From positions 682,001-746,000 of the forward strand of contig NZ_JAKGSC010000001.1 of assembly GCF_022478115.1 (NCBI RefSeq): a stretch of DNA of 64,000 nt. Direction: 5' to 3'. The position numbers and the translations under genes are program-made. Within the stretch, counting starts at the first letter, position 1. Every line of letters starts with the position of its first letter. Below the pieces are notes generated by a model. That model saw only the letters and a list, made by a program, of their open reading frames with translations. It was not told the origin of the DNA and made no database searches. Shown piece after piece: positions 28,480-38,428 of this stretch. This DNA comes from Tenacibaculum aquimarinum. GTDB lineage: Bacteria; Bacteroidota; Bacteroidia; Flavobacteriales; Flavobacteriaceae.

Positions 28480-28556
28480 TACTAGACATAAAAAATCCCG
28501 AGTTGAAAAACTCGGGATTTTTGTTTTATATAAAAAGAATAAACTATCCTTTTAAA
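28480..28556. repeat. Right copy of the direct repeat flanking the M43 gene
   Basis: It includes the terminator at about 28491-28522 and the last codons (LKG, stop) of sdhB. See 27119-27197 for the left copy. Confidence 0.85.
28491..28522. terminator. Bidirectional terminator between the M43 gene and sdhB
   Basis: AATCCCGAGTT, loop GAAA, AACTCGGGATT with an A run on the left and a T run on the right; the stem is perfect here, unlike the left copy. Confidence 0.85.
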
Positions 28557-29290
28557 CTTGCTTTTAAGAATTCAGTATTCATTCTTGCAATGTTTTCTAA
28601 AGAAATTCCTTTAGGACATTCAACTTCACAAGCACCTGTATTTGTACAGTTTCCAAAACCTTCAGCATCCATTTGCGCAACCATGTTTAAAACACGGTCA
28701 GTTGCTTCTACTTGCCCTTGTGGTAATAAAGCATATTGAGATACTTTTGCACCAACAAATAACATTGCAGAAGAGTTTTTACATGTTGCAACACAAGCTC
28801 CACAACCAATACAAGTTGCTGCGTCCATTGCTTTGTCTGCAGCTTCTTTAGAAATAGGAATTGCGTTTGCATCTTGTGTGTTTCCTGAAGTATTTACAGA
28901 AATATATCCACCAGATTGTTGAATACGTTCGAAAGAACTTCTATCAACAACTAAATCTTTAATTACAGGAAATGCTGCTGCTCTAAATGGTTCAATAGTA
29001 ATTGTATCCCCATCTTTAAAAGAACGCATGTGTAACTGACATGTAGTTACGCCACGATCTGGACCATGAGCTTCTCCATTAATATACATAGAACACATTC
29101 CGCAAATTCCTTCACGACAATCATGGTCAAATGCAACAGGCTCATCACCTAAATTAATTATTTGTTCGTTTAAAACATCCATCATTTCTAAGAAAGACAT
29201 ATGTTCAGAAATGTCAGATATTTTATAATCTACCATTTTCCCTTTATCACTTGCGTTTTTCTGACGCCAAATCTTAAGTGTTAAATTCAT
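28544..29290 (-). CDS. sdhB: Succinate dehydrogenase/fumarate reductase iron-sulfur subunit
   Basis: 248 residues. All three cluster sites are present: [2Fe-2S] [19 protein letters not shown] with the fourth Cys in TTCQL, [4Fe-4S] [13 protein letters not shown], and [3Fe-4S] [14 protein letters not shown]. It carries electrons from SdhA to the quinone site in SdhC. It is the last gene of sdhC-sdhA-sdhB and starts nine bases after sdhA ends. Its last codons and terminator are duplicated upstream of the M43 gene. Confidence 0.97.
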   Translation of the reverse strand: MNLTLKIWRQKNASDKGKMVDYKISDISEHMSFLEMMDVLNEQIINLGDEPVAFDHDCREGICGMCSMYINGEAHGPDRGVTTCQLHMRSFKDGDTITIEPFRAAAFPVIKDLVVDRSSFERIQQSGGYISVNTSGNTQDANAIPISKEAADKAMDAATCIGCGACVATCKNSSAMLFVGAKVSQYALLPQGQVEATDRVLNMVAQMDAEGFGNCTNTGACEVECPKGISLENIARMNTEFLKASLKG

Positions 29291-29299
29291 AATATCTTC

Positions 29300-31312
29300 T
29301 TATTTGTATGAACGTTGTTTTAATTCAATATCGTTAAACTCTAATTCTTCTTTGTGTAAAACTGCATCTGCAGGTTCTCCTTTATATTCCCAAGCAGAAA
29401 CATACGCATACTCTTCATCGTTACGTTTTGCTTCTCCTTTTTGTAATCCGTCTAATTCAACAGATTCTTCTCTAAAGTGACCTCCACAAGATTCGTTTCT
29501 ATTTAATGCGTCTTTCGCAAATAACTCTCCTAATTCTAAGAAATCTGCTACTCTACCAGCTTTTTCTAATTCAGGATTCATTTCGTTAGCATCTCCAGGA
29601 ACAGTTACGTTTTTCCAGAAATCTTCACGTAAAGCTTTAATTTCCGCCATTGCTTCTTTTAAACCTTGTTCGTTACGAGACATTCCACATTTTTCCCACA
29701 TAATTTTTCCTAATTTCTTGTGGTAATAATCTACAGAATGTTCCCCTTTATTATTAATGAAGAAATCGATACGTTCTTTAACTTCTTTTTCTGCTGCTGC
29801 AAATTCTGGCGTTTCGGTTGAAATTTTTCCAGTTCGTATATCGTTAGATAAATAATCTCCAATTGTATAAGGTAAAACAAAATAACCGTCAGATAAACCT
29901 TGCATTAATGCAGAAGCTCCTAAACGATTTGCACCATGATCAGAGAAATTTGCTTCTCCAAGACAATACAGTCCTTCTACAGTTGTCATTAAGTTATAAT
30001 CTACCCAAACACCACCCATTGTGTAATGTACGGCAGGATAAATCATCATAGGAGTTCTATAAGGGTCTTCATCTACAATTTTATTATACATTTGAAATAA
30101 GTTACCATATTTAGCTTCAACAATTGCTTGCCCTAATTGGTAAATCTTAGCTTCAGAAGGATTTGAGATATTTTGTATTTTTGCCTGTTCTGTACCGTAA
30201 CGTTTAATTGCAGAGGCAAAGTCTAAATACACTGCTTCACCTGTAGCATTTACTCCGTAACCAGCATCACAACGTTCTTTTGCCGCTCTTGAGGCAACAT
30301 CACGTGGTACTAAGTTACCAAATGCAGGATATCTTCTTTCTAAATAGTAATCTCTTTCGTCTTCAGACAAATCGGTTGGTTTCTTGCGACCTTCTCTAAT
30401 TGCCTTTACGTCGTCTATACTTTTTGGAACCCAAATACGACCATCATTTCTTAATGATTCTGACATTAATGTCAATTTCGACTGATAATCTCCCGAACGA
30501 GGAATACACGTTGGGTGAATTTGAGTATAACAAGGATTTGCGAAATATGCTCCTTTCTTATGAATTTTCCAGGCTGCAGTTGCGTTAGAACCCATTGCGT
30601 TAGTTGATAAGAAATATACATTTCCGTATCCACCAGAAGCAATAACTACTGCATGTGCAGAATGACGTTCTAATTCTCCTGTAACTAAGTTACGTGCTAT
30701 AATTCCACGAGCTTTTCCATCAACTTTAACAACGTCTAACATTTCGTGACGATTGAACATTTCAATCTTTCCACGAGCAATTTGACGATTCATTGCAGAA
30801 TACGCTCCTAATAATAATTGCTGACCAGTTTGTCCTTTAGCATAAAAAGTTCTAGAAACTAAAACTCCACCAAAAGAACGGTTGTCTAACAAACCACCAT
30901 AATCACGTGCAAAAGGAACACCTTGAGCAACACATTGGTCAATAATATTTGCAGAAACTTGCGCTAAACGATATACGTTTGCTTCACGAGAACGATAATC
31001 TCCACCTTTTACAGTATCATAAAATAATCTGTAAAAAGAATCTCCATCTCCTTGATAGTTCTTTGCTGCGTTAATACCTCCTTGAGCCGCAATTGAATGC
31101 GCTCTACGTGGAGAATCTTGATAAGCAAATGCTTTAACATTGTAGCCTAATTCTGCTAAAGTTGCAGCAGCAGAACCACCAGCTAAACCTGTTCCAACCA
31201 CAATAACATCTATGTTACGTTTGTTGGCAGGATTTACTAAATCAATATGATTTTTATAATCTGTCCATTTATCTTTTAATGGACCTTTTGGTACTTTTGA
31301 ATCTAAAGCCAT
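29300..31312 (-). CDS. sdhA: Succinate dehydrogenase/fumarate reductase flavoprotein subunit
   Basis: 670 residues. FAD binding: [19 protein letters not shown]; the His that binds FAD covalently is in [14 protein letters not shown]; the substrate site includes [12 protein letters not shown] and [11 protein letters not shown]. The length and the C-terminal extension match the Bacteroidota/Wolinella-like type with a single cytochrome b partner. It oxidises succinate in the TCA cycle; reverse fumarate reduction is possible. It lies between sdhC and sdhB on one transcript. Confidence 0.97.
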   Translation of the reverse strand: MALDSKVPKGPLKDKWTDYKNHIDLVNPANKRNIDVIVVGTGLAGGSAAATLAELGYNVKAFAYQDSPRRAHSIAAQGGINAAKNYQGDGDSFYRLFYDTVKGGDYRSREANVYRLAQVSANIIDQCVAQGVPFARDYGGLLDNRSFGGVLVSRTFYAKGQTGQQLLLGAYSAMNRQIARGKIEMFNRHEMLDVVKVDGKARGIIARNLVTGELERHSAHAVVIASGGYGNVYFLSTNAMGSNATAAWKIHKKGAYFANPCYTQIHPTCIPRSGDYQSKLTLMSESLRNDGRIWVPKSIDDVKAIREGRKKPTDLSEDERDYYLERRYPAFGNLVPRDVASRAAKERCDAGYGVNATGEAVYLDFASAIKRYGTEQAKIQNISNPSEAKIYQLGQAIVEAKYGNLFQMYNKIVDEDPYRTPMMIYPAVHYTMGGVWVDYNLMTTVEGLYCLGEANFSDHGANRLGASALMQGLSDGYFVLPYTIGDYLSNDIRTGKISTETPEFAAAEKEVKERIDFFINNKGEHSVDYYHKKLGKIMWEKCGMSRNEQGLKEAMAEIKALREDFWKNVTVPGDANEMNPELEKAGRVADFLELGELFAKDALNRNESCGGHFREESVELDGLQKGEAKRNDEEYAYVSAWEYKGEPADAVLHKEELEFNDIELKQRSYK

Positions 31313-31323
31313 ACGTTTTTGTA

Positions 31324-31998
31324 TTAGTGATTGAAGTGATGAAATAATGCAATAATGATAAATCCTACTGGAATACCAATGGCATAAATTTTACTAAATG
31401 TTTTCAATCCTTTAGTGTATTTATTATTTGCTCCAACAGATTGGAAAGCTGAGTTAAAACCATGTAATAAGTGCAATGCTAAAAAGACAAATGCAACTAC
31501 ATAAGCAACAACTCTAGCTGGACTTAAAAATTTGTGTTGTAGTTCTTCGAAGTATCTTAATTCACCATTGTGTAAACCAGACCAATCTCCTTGAATAAAT
31601 TTAGTATTCATTTCTGGAAACCAAAAGTCGATAAAGTGTAACACCATAAATGCTAAAATTGCTAAACCAGACCAAATCATATTTCTGCTCATCCAAGTAG
31701 AGTTTGCGCCTCCGTTATTTTTAGCGTAGCTAATTTTACGAGCACTCCAGTTTTTTGCTTCTAAAACAAAACCCATTACAAAGTGAAATATTACACCAAT
31801 TAATAATATTGGCTGAATTGCATATTGTACAATTGGATTTGTTCCCATAAAATGAGACAAAGCGTTAAATGTTTTTCCTTCGTTAGGAAAAATTGAAGTT
31901 AAGTTGATTGCAAAGTGTTGCAGTAAAAATACCATTAAAAATAAGGCGGAAATTGCCATGGCAAATTTTCTTCCGATAGAAGATTTTAATAATCCCAT
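31324..31998 (-). CDS. sdhC: Succinate dehydrogenase cytochrome b subunit
   Basis: 224 residues with five hydrophobic helices, as in the single-subunit di-haem (type B) anchors. Candidate haem-ligand His residues lie in [23 protein letters not shown] and [10 protein letters not shown]. It anchors SdhA/SdhB in the inner membrane and passes electrons to menaquinone. First gene of the operon, with a good promoter (box at 32026-32033). Confidence 0.95.
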   Translation of the reverse strand: MGLLKSSIGRKFAMAISALFLMVFLLQHFAINLTSIFPNEGKTFNALSHFMGTNPIVQYAIQPILLIGVIFHFVMGFVLEAKNWSARKISYAKNNGGANSTWMSRNMIWSGLAILAFMVLHFIDFWFPEMNTKFIQGDWSGLHNGELRYFEELQHKFLSPARVVAYVVAFVFLALHLLHGFNSAFQSVGANNKYTKGLKTFSKIYAIGIPVGFIIIALFHHFNH

Positions 31999-32025
31999 TG
32001 AGTTTTTATTGTTGATTAATCAAAA

Positions 32026-32057
32026 CAAATTTAAGGCTAAAACTAAACTTGCACAAA
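32026..32057 (-). promoter_or_regulatory. Promoter of the sdhC-sdhA-sdhB operon
   Basis: On the minus strand TTTG (32054-32057), 20 bases, then TAAATTTG (32026-32033): both elements of the flavobacterial promoter at consensus spacing, about 28 bases before the sdhC ATG. Confidence 0.7.
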
Positions 32058-32247
32058 TAAACCCTTTTTTTTTGTTGAATATTTAGAATGGGTTTAAATA
32101 GAGTGGTGTTTTGTTTTTTTATAAAATTAAAATACAACAAATTTTGTAATACATGTAGTGTTTTTTATAATAGGGTAAAACCGAATTAAACAATTATTTA
32201 AAGTGAATTTAACACGGAGAAAATCGGGTTTACAATATAAACTTTAG

Positions 32248-32255
32248 TATTTTTG
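32248..32255 (+). promoter_or_regulatory. -7 promoter box of the SDR gene
   Basis: TATTTTTG, 47 bases before the ATG at 32303. Confidence 0.5.
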
Positions 32256-32302
32256 CAAAAAAATATTTCAGTTTTCTTTTACAAGACTATTAAAACATAA
32301 GA

Positions 32303-33142
32303 ATGAGTACAGAAAAAAAAGTTTGGTTTATTACTGGTGTCTCATCAGGATTAGGTAAACAGTTAGCTAAAGAGGTGTTATCGCAAGGACAAATTGTTGT
32401 AGGAACTTTTAGAAAACAAGAGCAAGTAGCCGCATTTAATAATGAAAGCCCAGGAAATTCTTTTGGAGTACTTATAGATGTTGCTAATACACAAATGATT
32501 ATTGATGGTGTTAAAACCGTATTTGATAAATTCGGAAAAATTGATGTAGTTGTTAATAATGCCGGTTATGGTATTATGGGAAGTGTTGAAGAAATTTCTG
32601 ATGCAGAAGTAAGAAGACAGTTTGAAGTAAACGTTTTTGGTGTTTTAACTACTATTAGAGAAGTTTTACCACAAATGCGTAAACAACGTTCGGGGCATAT
32701 TATAAACATAACTTCAATTGCAGGACGTGTAGGTTCTCAAGGTTTAGGAATTTACAATGGTTCTAAATTTGCTTTAGAAGGTATTGGTGAAGCTTTAGCG
32801 GCAGAATTAAAGCCTTTAAATATTAAAGTAACTAATGTTGAGCCAGGACCATTTAGAACAGAATGGGCAGGAAGTTCAGCGGCTTACGATAATACTAAAA
32901 TTGAAGATTACGAAAGTACTGTTGGAGAACGTATTAGAGGTCTACAAAACTTAAGTGGTAACCAACCAGGAAATCCAGTTAAAGCAGCAGATGCAATTTA
33001 TAAATTAGCACAATTAGAAGAAGCTCCAGTACATTTACCATTGGGTAAAATTGCTTACGAAGTTTTCGGAAATGTAAATAATGGTTTAATTGAAGAGTTA
33101 GCTAAGTTTGAGCACTTAGGTAAAGAATGTGATTTTGAATAA
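32303..33142 (+). CDS. Short-chain dehydrogenase/reductase
   Basis: 279 residues of a classical SDR. Cofactor site WFITGVSSGLGKQLAKE at the N-terminus; VNNAGYGIMGSVEE; catalytic Ser in INITSIAGRVG and Tyr/Lys in YNGSKFALEG; VEPGPFRTEWAG after it. The Arg in GTFRKQEQ after strand 2 suggests NADP. The substrate is unknown; closest in style to the broad oxidoreductases often named by this family alone. Single-gene unit with its own promoter and terminator. Confidence 0.9.
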   Translation: MSTEKKVWFITGVSSGLGKQLAKEVLSQGQIVVGTFRKQEQVAAFNNESPGNSFGVLIDVANTQMIIDGVKTVFDKFGKIDVVVNNAGYGIMGSVEEISDAEVRRQFEVNVFGVLTTIREVLPQMRKQRSGHIINITSIAGRVGSQGLGIYNGSKFALEGIGEALAAELKPLNIKVTNVEPGPFRTEWAGSSAAYDNTKIEDYESTVGERIRGLQNLSGNQPGNPVKAADAIYKLAQLEEAPVHLPLGKIAYEVFGNVNNGLIEELAKFEHLGKECDFE

Positions 33143-33167
33143 GGTATTTTAACCTTTTATAGATATT

Positions 33168-33194
33168 AAAAACCGCCTTTTGGCGGTTTTTTTA
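33168..33194 (+). terminator. Terminator of the SDR gene
   Basis: AAAAACCGCC, loop TTTT, GGCGGTTTTT and further T residues. Confidence 0.9.
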
Positions 33195-33235
33195 ATTTTT
33201 AGAACTATTTTTTGATAAAAACTTCCGGTTTCTCT

Positions 33236-33324
33236 GCGTTAGGGATTGTAGCATTTGTTTGAGCTTTTTTTGTTTTTTTTAACAAAAAAGCGAGTGCGGA
33301 AAGCCCGACCTTTAGGTAACGCCC
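33236..33324 (+). repeat. Dispersed ~80-base repeat, copy 2 (divergent middle)
   Basis: It starts GCGTTAGGGATTGTAGCAT and ends GCGGAAAGCCCGACC then TTTAGGTAACGCCC, matching the two other copies at both ends. The middle is different but again a stem: GCTTTTTTTG (33263-33272) with CAAAAAAGC (33283-33291). It lies 41 bases before the glnS -7 box. Confidence 0.75.
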
Positions 33325-33364
33325 AAAAAACGTTTATAGACTACTTAAGGTGATAAAAAAAACG

Positions 33365-33372
33365 TAATTTTG
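33365..33372 (+). promoter_or_regulatory. -7 promoter box of glnS
   Basis: TAATTTTG, 18 bases before the ATG at 33391. Confidence 0.55.
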
Positions 33373-33390
33373 TTTTTCAATTTTTAGAAA

Positions 33391-35076
33391 ATGACTGAAG
33401 AGAAAAAACCACTAAATTTTTTAGAACAAATTATTGAAGAGGATTTGGCAAATGGAATGCCAAAAGAAAACTTACGTTTCCGATTTCCACCAGAACCAAA
33501 TGGATATTTGCATATTGGACACACAAAAGCCATTGGAATTAGTTTTGGTTTGGGTGAAAAATACAATGCGCCTGTTAATTTGCGTTTCGACGATACTAAT
33601 CCAGCAAAAGAGGAGCAGGAATATGTAGATGCAATTAAGGAAGATATTGCTTGGTTGGGTTACAAGTGGGAAAATGAATTGTATTCTTCAGATTATTTTC
33701 AGCAATTGTATGATTGGGCAGTTTTGATGATTAAAGATGGTAAAGCGTATGTTGATAGTCAAACTTCGGAAGCAATGCGTGAGCAAAAAGGAACACCAAC
33801 ACAAGTGGGAACAAATAGTCCTTTTAGAGATAGATCTGTGGAAGAAAATCTGGAATTGTTCCAAGCAATGAAAGATGGAAAATTTGCTGAAGGTGAGCAT
33901 GTTTTACGTGCAAAAATTGATATGGCAGACGATAATATGTTAATGAGAGATCCATTAATGTATCGTGTTTTATACAAAGAACATCATAGAACTGGAAAAG
34001 ATTGGTGTATTTATCCGATGTATGATTGGACACACGGAGAAAGTGATTATTTGGAGCAAATTTCTCACTCATTATGTTCTTTAGAGTTTAAACCTCACCG
34101 TAAATTATACAATTGGTTTCGTGATAATGTATATGAATATAGTAAGAATGAATTTCCGAGTCCGCCAAAACAACGCGAGTTTTCTCGTTTAAACTTAAGT
34201 TATACTGTAATGAGTAAGCGTAAGTTAATGAAACTGGTTGAAGAAGGTATTGTTTCTGGTTGGGACGATCCAAGAATGCCAACTATTTCTGGTTTAAGAA
34301 GACGTGGTTATACGCCTAATTCTATTAAAAACTTTATTGAAACAGTTGGAGTTTCTAAGCGTGAAAACGTAATAGATGTAGCTTTGTTAGAATTTAAATT
34401 GAGAGAAGATTTAAACGCAACAGCTAAAAGAGTTATGGGAGTTTTAGATCCTGTAAAAGTTGTAATTACTAATTATCCTGAAGGAGAAGGAGAAATGTTA
34501 ACAGCTAATTATAATGATTATGAAGATGGTTTTGGTACAAGAGAAGTTCCATTTTCTAGAGAAATTTATATTGAGCGTGAAGATTTTAGAGAGGAAGCAA
34601 ATAAGAAATTTCATCGTTTAAAATTAGGAAAAGAAGTACGTTTAAAGAACGCATATTTTATTACTGCAACAAGTTGTACTAAAGATGCTGATGGAAATAT
34701 TACTGAGATTCAATGTACTTACGATCCGTTAACAAAATCGGGAATGGATACAGAAGAAAGCAAGCGTAAGGTAAAAGGTACGTTGCACTGGGTTTCTGTT
34801 AAACACGCAATAAAAGCTGAAGTTAGAGCATACGACAGATTGTTTAATGACGAAGCGCCAGATGGACATAAAGATAGAGATTTTATGGAATTTGTAAATC
34901 CAAATTCTTTAGAAACCATTACTGCATTTTTAGAACCAAGTTTACAAACTGCAACAGTTGGAGAGATTTTTCAGTTTCAACGTTTAGGTTATTTTAATGT
35001 TGATAAAGATTCTACTAAAGAAAACCTTGTATTTAATAAAACGGTTGGTTTAAGAGATTCTTGGAGTAAAAAATAA
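33391..35076 (+). CDS. glnS: Glutamine--tRNA ligase
   Basis: 561 residues, class I synthetase. It has the HIGH signature in PEPNGYLHIGHTKAI and the KMSKS equivalent VMSKRKL after LSRLNLSYT-type residues; NLRFDDTNPAKEEQEY and DWTHGESDYLEQISHSLC are GlnRS-specific stretches. It charges tRNA-Gln directly, so the organism does not depend solely on the GatCAB route. Short leader, so no T-box. It ends at a strong two-way terminator shared with the convergent gene. Confidence 0.97.
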   Translation: MTEEKKPLNFLEQIIEEDLANGMPKENLRFRFPPEPNGYLHIGHTKAIGISFGLGEKYNAPVNLRFDDTNPAKEEQEYVDAIKEDIAWLGYKWENELYSSDYFQQLYDWAVLMIKDGKAYVDSQTSEAMREQKGTPTQVGTNSPFRDRSVEENLELFQAMKDGKFAEGEHVLRAKIDMADDNMLMRDPLMYRVLYKEHHRTGKDWCIYPMYDWTHGESDYLEQISHSLCSLEFKPHRKLYNWFRDNVYEYSKNEFPSPPKQREFSRLNLSYTVMSKRKLMKLVEEGIVSGWDDPRMPTISGLRRRGYTPNSIKNFIETVGVSKRENVIDVALLEFKLREDLNATAKRVMGVLDPVKVVITNYPEGEGEMLTANYNDYEDGFGTREVPFSREIYIEREDFREEANKKFHRLKLGKEVRLKNAYFITATSCTKDADGNITEIQCTYDPLTKSGMDTEESKRKVKGTLHWVSVKHAIKAEVRAYDRLFNDEAPDGHKDRDFMEFVNPNSLETITAFLEPSLQTATVGEIFQFQRLGYFNVDKDSTKENLVFNKTVGLRDSWSKK

Positions 35077-35113
35077 GTTTTTTAGTAAGCTGCGTTCAGT
35101 TGCAGTTAGCTGT

Positions 35114-35155
35114 ATAAAAAAAATCTCGAAACTTAAGTTTCGAGATTTTTTTTAT
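35114..35155. terminator. Bidirectional terminator between glnS and the envelope protein gene
   Basis: Perfect inverted repeat with 18-base arms (35117-35152) centred on ACTTAAGT, containing ATCTCGAAAC, with A run left and T run right. Confidence 0.9.
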
Positions 35156-35169
35156 TTTAATATGTTTTT

Positions 35170-36000
35170 TTAGAATAATCTAAGTGGATCGGAGAAGTTT
35201 AAGTGCCAAACTACACCTACTTGAAAACTCACTAACCATTCGTTATATTTATTTTCTACACGATCTTTTGCATTTAGTCCATCTACATTGTCCGAAAAGA
35301 AATATTGAAAACGTCCAAGAGCAGATAAATCCATTCTTTCTGTTAATTTATATCTAATTCCTGCTCCTAAAACTGCAGACCCAGTACTTCCTTCACCAAC
35401 AGCTCTATCTCTCCAATCTTGCCATTTTGTGTATAATAATGTTGGGTCGCTTCTCCAATCTCCATCTCCATATTCTGTTGTTAAATCATTTTCGTACATA
35501 GAGTACATTAATCCTAAACTAACATAAGGATTCCATTTATATTCAGAATAGTAAGCGCTAAACGAACGTAAATCATTAAAGTGATACTCTGCACTAACTC
35601 CAAAATTTAATAAATTTACAGAACCTCTCATGTCTCTAAGTTTTTGCCTATTAGATGTAGGTCCGCCACCAAGTGTCCACTTTCCATGATGTCTTAAATT
35701 ATCAGTAGTCATATAATTGATTTCCGTTTTTATTGCAATATCATCTATAAGTCTATAGCGAGCATTCCAACGGTCATTTCTATTATAAAAAGTAAGATAG
35801 TGTACTAAACTAATAGACATTGCCATGTTACCAACTTCACTCTGAAAGTTGTATCGTTGTCCATAATCAGATTGCATAGCATAAACACCTACAAACAGAC
35901 CAACATCGTGTGTAAAATGTTTGTTGTCAAAAGTGTATTTTTGAGCAAAAGTACCTGCTGTACAGAAAAGTAAAATAAAAACTATTTTTAGGGATTTCAA
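35170..36000 (-). CDS. Outer-membrane beta-barrel-like protein (THC0290_0291-type)
   Basis: About 276 residues from the TTG at 35998-36000. The N-terminus then is MKSLKIVFILLFCTAGTFA followed by QK, a normal signal peptide. The mature part has alternating aromatic/polar strands (VGLFVGVYAMQSDYGQRY; WNPYVSLGLMYSMYEND; RMDLSALGRFQYFFSDN) and ends in VWHLNFSDPLRLF, as in small outer-membrane barrels. It resembles a flavobacterial family that I know by the label THC0290_0291; function unknown. A longer frame from TTG 36025-36027 is unlikely because that codon is part of a perfect -7 box (36025-36032). No ATG start exists. Confidence 0.8.
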   Translation of the reverse strand: MKSLKIVFILLFCTAGTFAQKYTFDNKHFTHDVGLFVGVYAMQSDYGQRYNFQSEVGNMAMSISLVHYLTFYNRNDRWNARYRLIDDIAIKTEINYMTTDNLRHHGKWTLGGGPTSNRQKLRDMRGSVNLLNFGVSAEYHFNDLRSFSAYYSEYKWNPYVSLGLMYSMYENDLTTEYGDGDWRSDPTLLYTKWQDWRDRAVGEGSTGSAVLGAGIRYKLTERMDLSALGRFQYFFSDNVDGLNAKDRVENKYNEWLVSFQVGVVWHLNFSDPLRLF

Positions 36001-36024
36001 AAGTTTTTTCTTTTTGTTTAGAAA

Positions 36025-36032
36025 CAAATATA
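36025..36032 (-). promoter_or_regulatory. -7 promoter box of the beta-barrel protein gene
   Basis: TATATTTG on the minus strand. It overlaps the upstream TTG and supports the start at 36000. Confidence 0.55.
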
Positions 36033-36066
36033 TAAAAGTTAGTTAAAGTTTTAGCTTTAAATAGAC

Positions 36067-37668
36067 TTATTTTATGGTAAATGTTTCATTAAGAATCCAA
36101 TTGGCTCTTATTTTTAATTCTTTTTCGAAGTAAATAATTTTTTCTGGTTGAAATTTTTGTAAGAAATCACCAGTATCCCACCTGTTATTTTTATTGGTGT
36201 CAATAATAGCCCGAATTGAGTATGTTTGTGGATCTAACAAAGAAAATTCTACCTTATTTTGGTCTTTTATATATTTTCTAGAAACGACTTTCTTGTTTTT
36301 TGATAAAAGTTCAAGAATAATAGGACTTTCCGTTTGGTTATCTATAGTTAATGTTATGCTTCCGTAATCGTCAATTGCTTTCGTTTTAAGTGATAAGTTG
36401 ATAGAATCATTTGTAGTATTATAAACATCTAAAAAAGCATTAGGTAAAACTTTTATAGCATATTTATTAGAAGGTTCTTTATCAAAAATAAACGCATATT
36501 TATTAATGTTTTCTTTTTTAAGTTGAAATTTTACCGCTACAGTATCTTTATCAACCAAAGAAAACTTGGTGTCATCTGTTTTTACAATTGGGTTGTTTGT
36601 CTTAAAAAATAAGGTGTCATTTAAGTGTAAATTGCCACTTGCTGATGCTAAAACATTTAATGAGTCTATTTTTTTCTTGCGAAGAAAAACAGTTGTTGTG
36701 TCTTTAATATTAGTATTAGAAACAATAAAATTTAAAGAATCTTGTTCAATTGGTGTAAACCAATAATTTAAAGTGTCTTTATCTTTTTCAAATTGAGTAA
36801 AATCTTTAAAATTTTCAGGAACTTTAGATAAAAGTGTAACTTCCATTGCTGTTTTTTCTCCTTCAAAGCCAAATTGAATTCTACCTTTGGTAACTTCTTT
36901 ACCACGTTTAAATTTATAAGGCTGTAGTTCTTTAAATAGCACCAATTCTTTATTTACAACACTGTCTCTAGGTAAAGAAATAGTATCTATAGAAAATGCA
37001 ATTTTGTCGGTTTTTGAGCTAAAAAGATAGTTGTTATTTTCTTCTTTTAATGCCAATAACAAATACTTTCCTTTCTGTAAATTAGTAAATTGATAGTTGT
37101 TAGAATCTAGTGTGTTAGAAACATAAAGAGGCTTCTTTTTATAAATGATAGAATCTGTAAAAGAAGAGTCTAATTTATACAATAAAACACTTGTGTTTTT
37201 TGCAAGATCTCTTTCTATTGCGTCTTTAACCGAGCCTTTTAATGTTAAAGAATCTATATAATCTCCAGTAGAAAAAACATATTTAAAACTCTCTAACTTG
37301 TTATTTTCGTTATTGTCTTGTACTGCATTACCAAAGTTAAAAGTGTAGGTAGTATTTTGTTTTAGTGTGTCTAAAATTTCAATATTTATATACTTACTTG
37401 GCGTTCCTTGAGGTGATATTATTGGCGGACTTTTCATTGGTGGAGAAACAACCAATTGCTTATTTAAATCCTTTAGAACAACATATTCATCAAAATAAAT
37501 TCTAATTTTTTTCTTATTGAATTTAATAGTTTCGTTTGGCGGATTTGCAGTTACCAAAATTGGTGCAGTTTCATCTTTTGGACCACCATCTGGTCTTCCT
37601 TTTCTGGCACAATCATAAAGTGCAAGAACCATTAAAGAGAAAAGTAAAATTTTTGAAACGTTTTTCAC
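36067..37668 (-). CDS. Lipoprotein with N-terminal Ig-like domain
   Basis: About 533 residues from a GTG at 37666-37668, which gives MKNVSKILLFSLMVLALYDC, a standard lipoprotein signal with Cys20. Next comes ARKGRPDGGPKDETAP and an Ig-like (Big_5-type) domain (VTANPPNETIKFNKKKIRIYFDEYV). The rest is beta-rich with several internal strand repeats and ends with an EF-hand-like DTNKNNRWDTGDF segment. It is a widespread Bacteroidota lipoprotein of unknown role, probably at the outer membrane. An ATG at 37699-37701 forms an ATGA overlap with the comF-like stop and could also serve; it would add 11 residues before the signal. Confidence 0.8.
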   Translation of the reverse strand: MKNVSKILLFSLMVLALYDCARKGRPDGGPKDETAPILVTANPPNETIKFNKKKIRIYFDEYVVLKDLNKQLVVSPPMKSPPIISPQGTPSKYINIEILDTLKQNTTYTFNFGNAVQDNNENNKLESFKYVFSTGDYIDSLTLKGSVKDAIERDLAKNTSVLLYKLDSSFTDSIIYKKKPLYVSNTLDSNNYQFTNLQKGKYLLLALKEENNNYLFSSKTDKIAFSIDTISLPRDSVVNKELVLFKELQPYKFKRGKEVTKGRIQFGFEGEKTAMEVTLLSKVPENFKDFTQFEKDKDTLNYWFTPIEQDSLNFIVSNTNIKDTTTVFLRKKKIDSLNVLASASGNLHLNDTLFFKTNNPIVKTDDTKFSLVDKDTVAVKFQLKKENINKYAFIFDKEPSNKYAIKVLPNAFLDVYNTTNDSINLSLKTKAIDDYGSITLTIDNQTESPIILELLSKNKKVVSRKYIKDQNKVEFSLLDPQTYSIRAIIDTNKNNRWDTGDFLQKFQPEKIIYFEKELKIRANWILNETFTIK

Positions 37669-37697
37669 AAAAAAATATTTACAACAAAGAAACAAAA

Positions 37698-38384
37698 TCA
37701 TTCTGTAAACGCCATTGTAACAATACTTATTTTAATGTTTTCTGTTTTTAACAATTCATTACAGCAACTTTCTAGTGTTGCACCAGTTGTAATAACATCA
37801 TCAATTAGTAAAATGTGTTTGTTTTTAAATTTAGTAAAATCGGTGAGTGTAAAATTTGTTTGAGAGTTAGAAAATCGTTCAAAACGCTCCTTGTAAGTCT
37901 GTGTTTTTGTTGAAGAAATTCTGATTAAAACATTGTTATTATATGGAATTTTTAAAATTTCACTTAAAACTTCCCCAAACTTTGTAAGCTGATTATAACC
38001 ACGTTCTTGCAATCTTTTTTTGTGCAAAGGAACAGGAATTATATAATCTACATCAGAGAATTGGTTACTTTCATTTAAAATTTCTCCAAACCAACTTCCT
38101 AGAAATGCTCCTATTTCTTGGTTTCCTTTATATTTTAAAGAATGAATTAACTCGCGGGTTTTACCAACCTTTCTAAAATATAAAAAAGAGGTTGCTTTTT
38201 CAATAGGAATTCTACCAAAAAAAGTTTGAGCAACTCTATTGTTTTTATAGTCTGTATGATTAATAATAGGCAAATCGTGTCTACAAAAAGAACAAATAAC
38301 AGTTTCTCCTTTTAACAATTTATTATTACAGGTTGTACATAAATTAGGATAAAATAATTGGAAAAAGTCTTTTAAAAGTTGCAT
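37698..38384 (-). CDS. ComF family phosphoribosyltransferase-like protein
   Basis: 228 residues from the ATG at 38382-38384. It has an N-terminal zinc finger (LCTTCNNKLLKGETVICSFC) and a C-terminal phosphoribosyltransferase domain with the PRPP loop ILLIDDVITTGATLESCC. ComF proteins are tied to DNA uptake and fork restart in other bacteria. A longer frame from 38435 is rejected because it would run into the divergent methyltransferase gene. Its stop overlaps the alternative ATG of the downstream lipoprotein gene. Confidence 0.88.
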   Translation of the reverse strand: MQLLKDFFQLFYPNLCTTCNNKLLKGETVICSFCRHDLPIINHTDYKNNRVAQTFFGRIPIEKATSFLYFRKVGKTRELIHSLKYKGNQEIGAFLGSWFGEILNESNQFSDVDYIIPVPLHKKRLQERGYNQLTKFGEVLSEILKIPYNNNVLIRISSTKTQTYKERFERFSNSQTNFTLTDFTKFKNKHILLIDDVITTGATLESCCNELLKTENIKISIVTMAFTE

Positions 38385-38428
38385 ATTTACACAGCGTTTT
38401 TTGCTAAAGTTAAACAAAACATATCTTT

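Larger units (their letters stand above)
31999..32302. other. Intergenic region with divergent promoters (sdhC and SDR gene)
   Basis: 304 bases, A/T-rich, with no open frame of note. It holds the sdhC promoter near 32026-32057 and the SDR-gene box at 32248-32255. Between them I see only A/T-rich runs. Confidence 0.6.

Noticed and set aside
33365..33391. T-box riboswitch upstream of glnS, glyS or pheS
   Set aside because: Leaders between the promoter boxes and the start codons are too short (about 5-20 bases) to hold a T-box.
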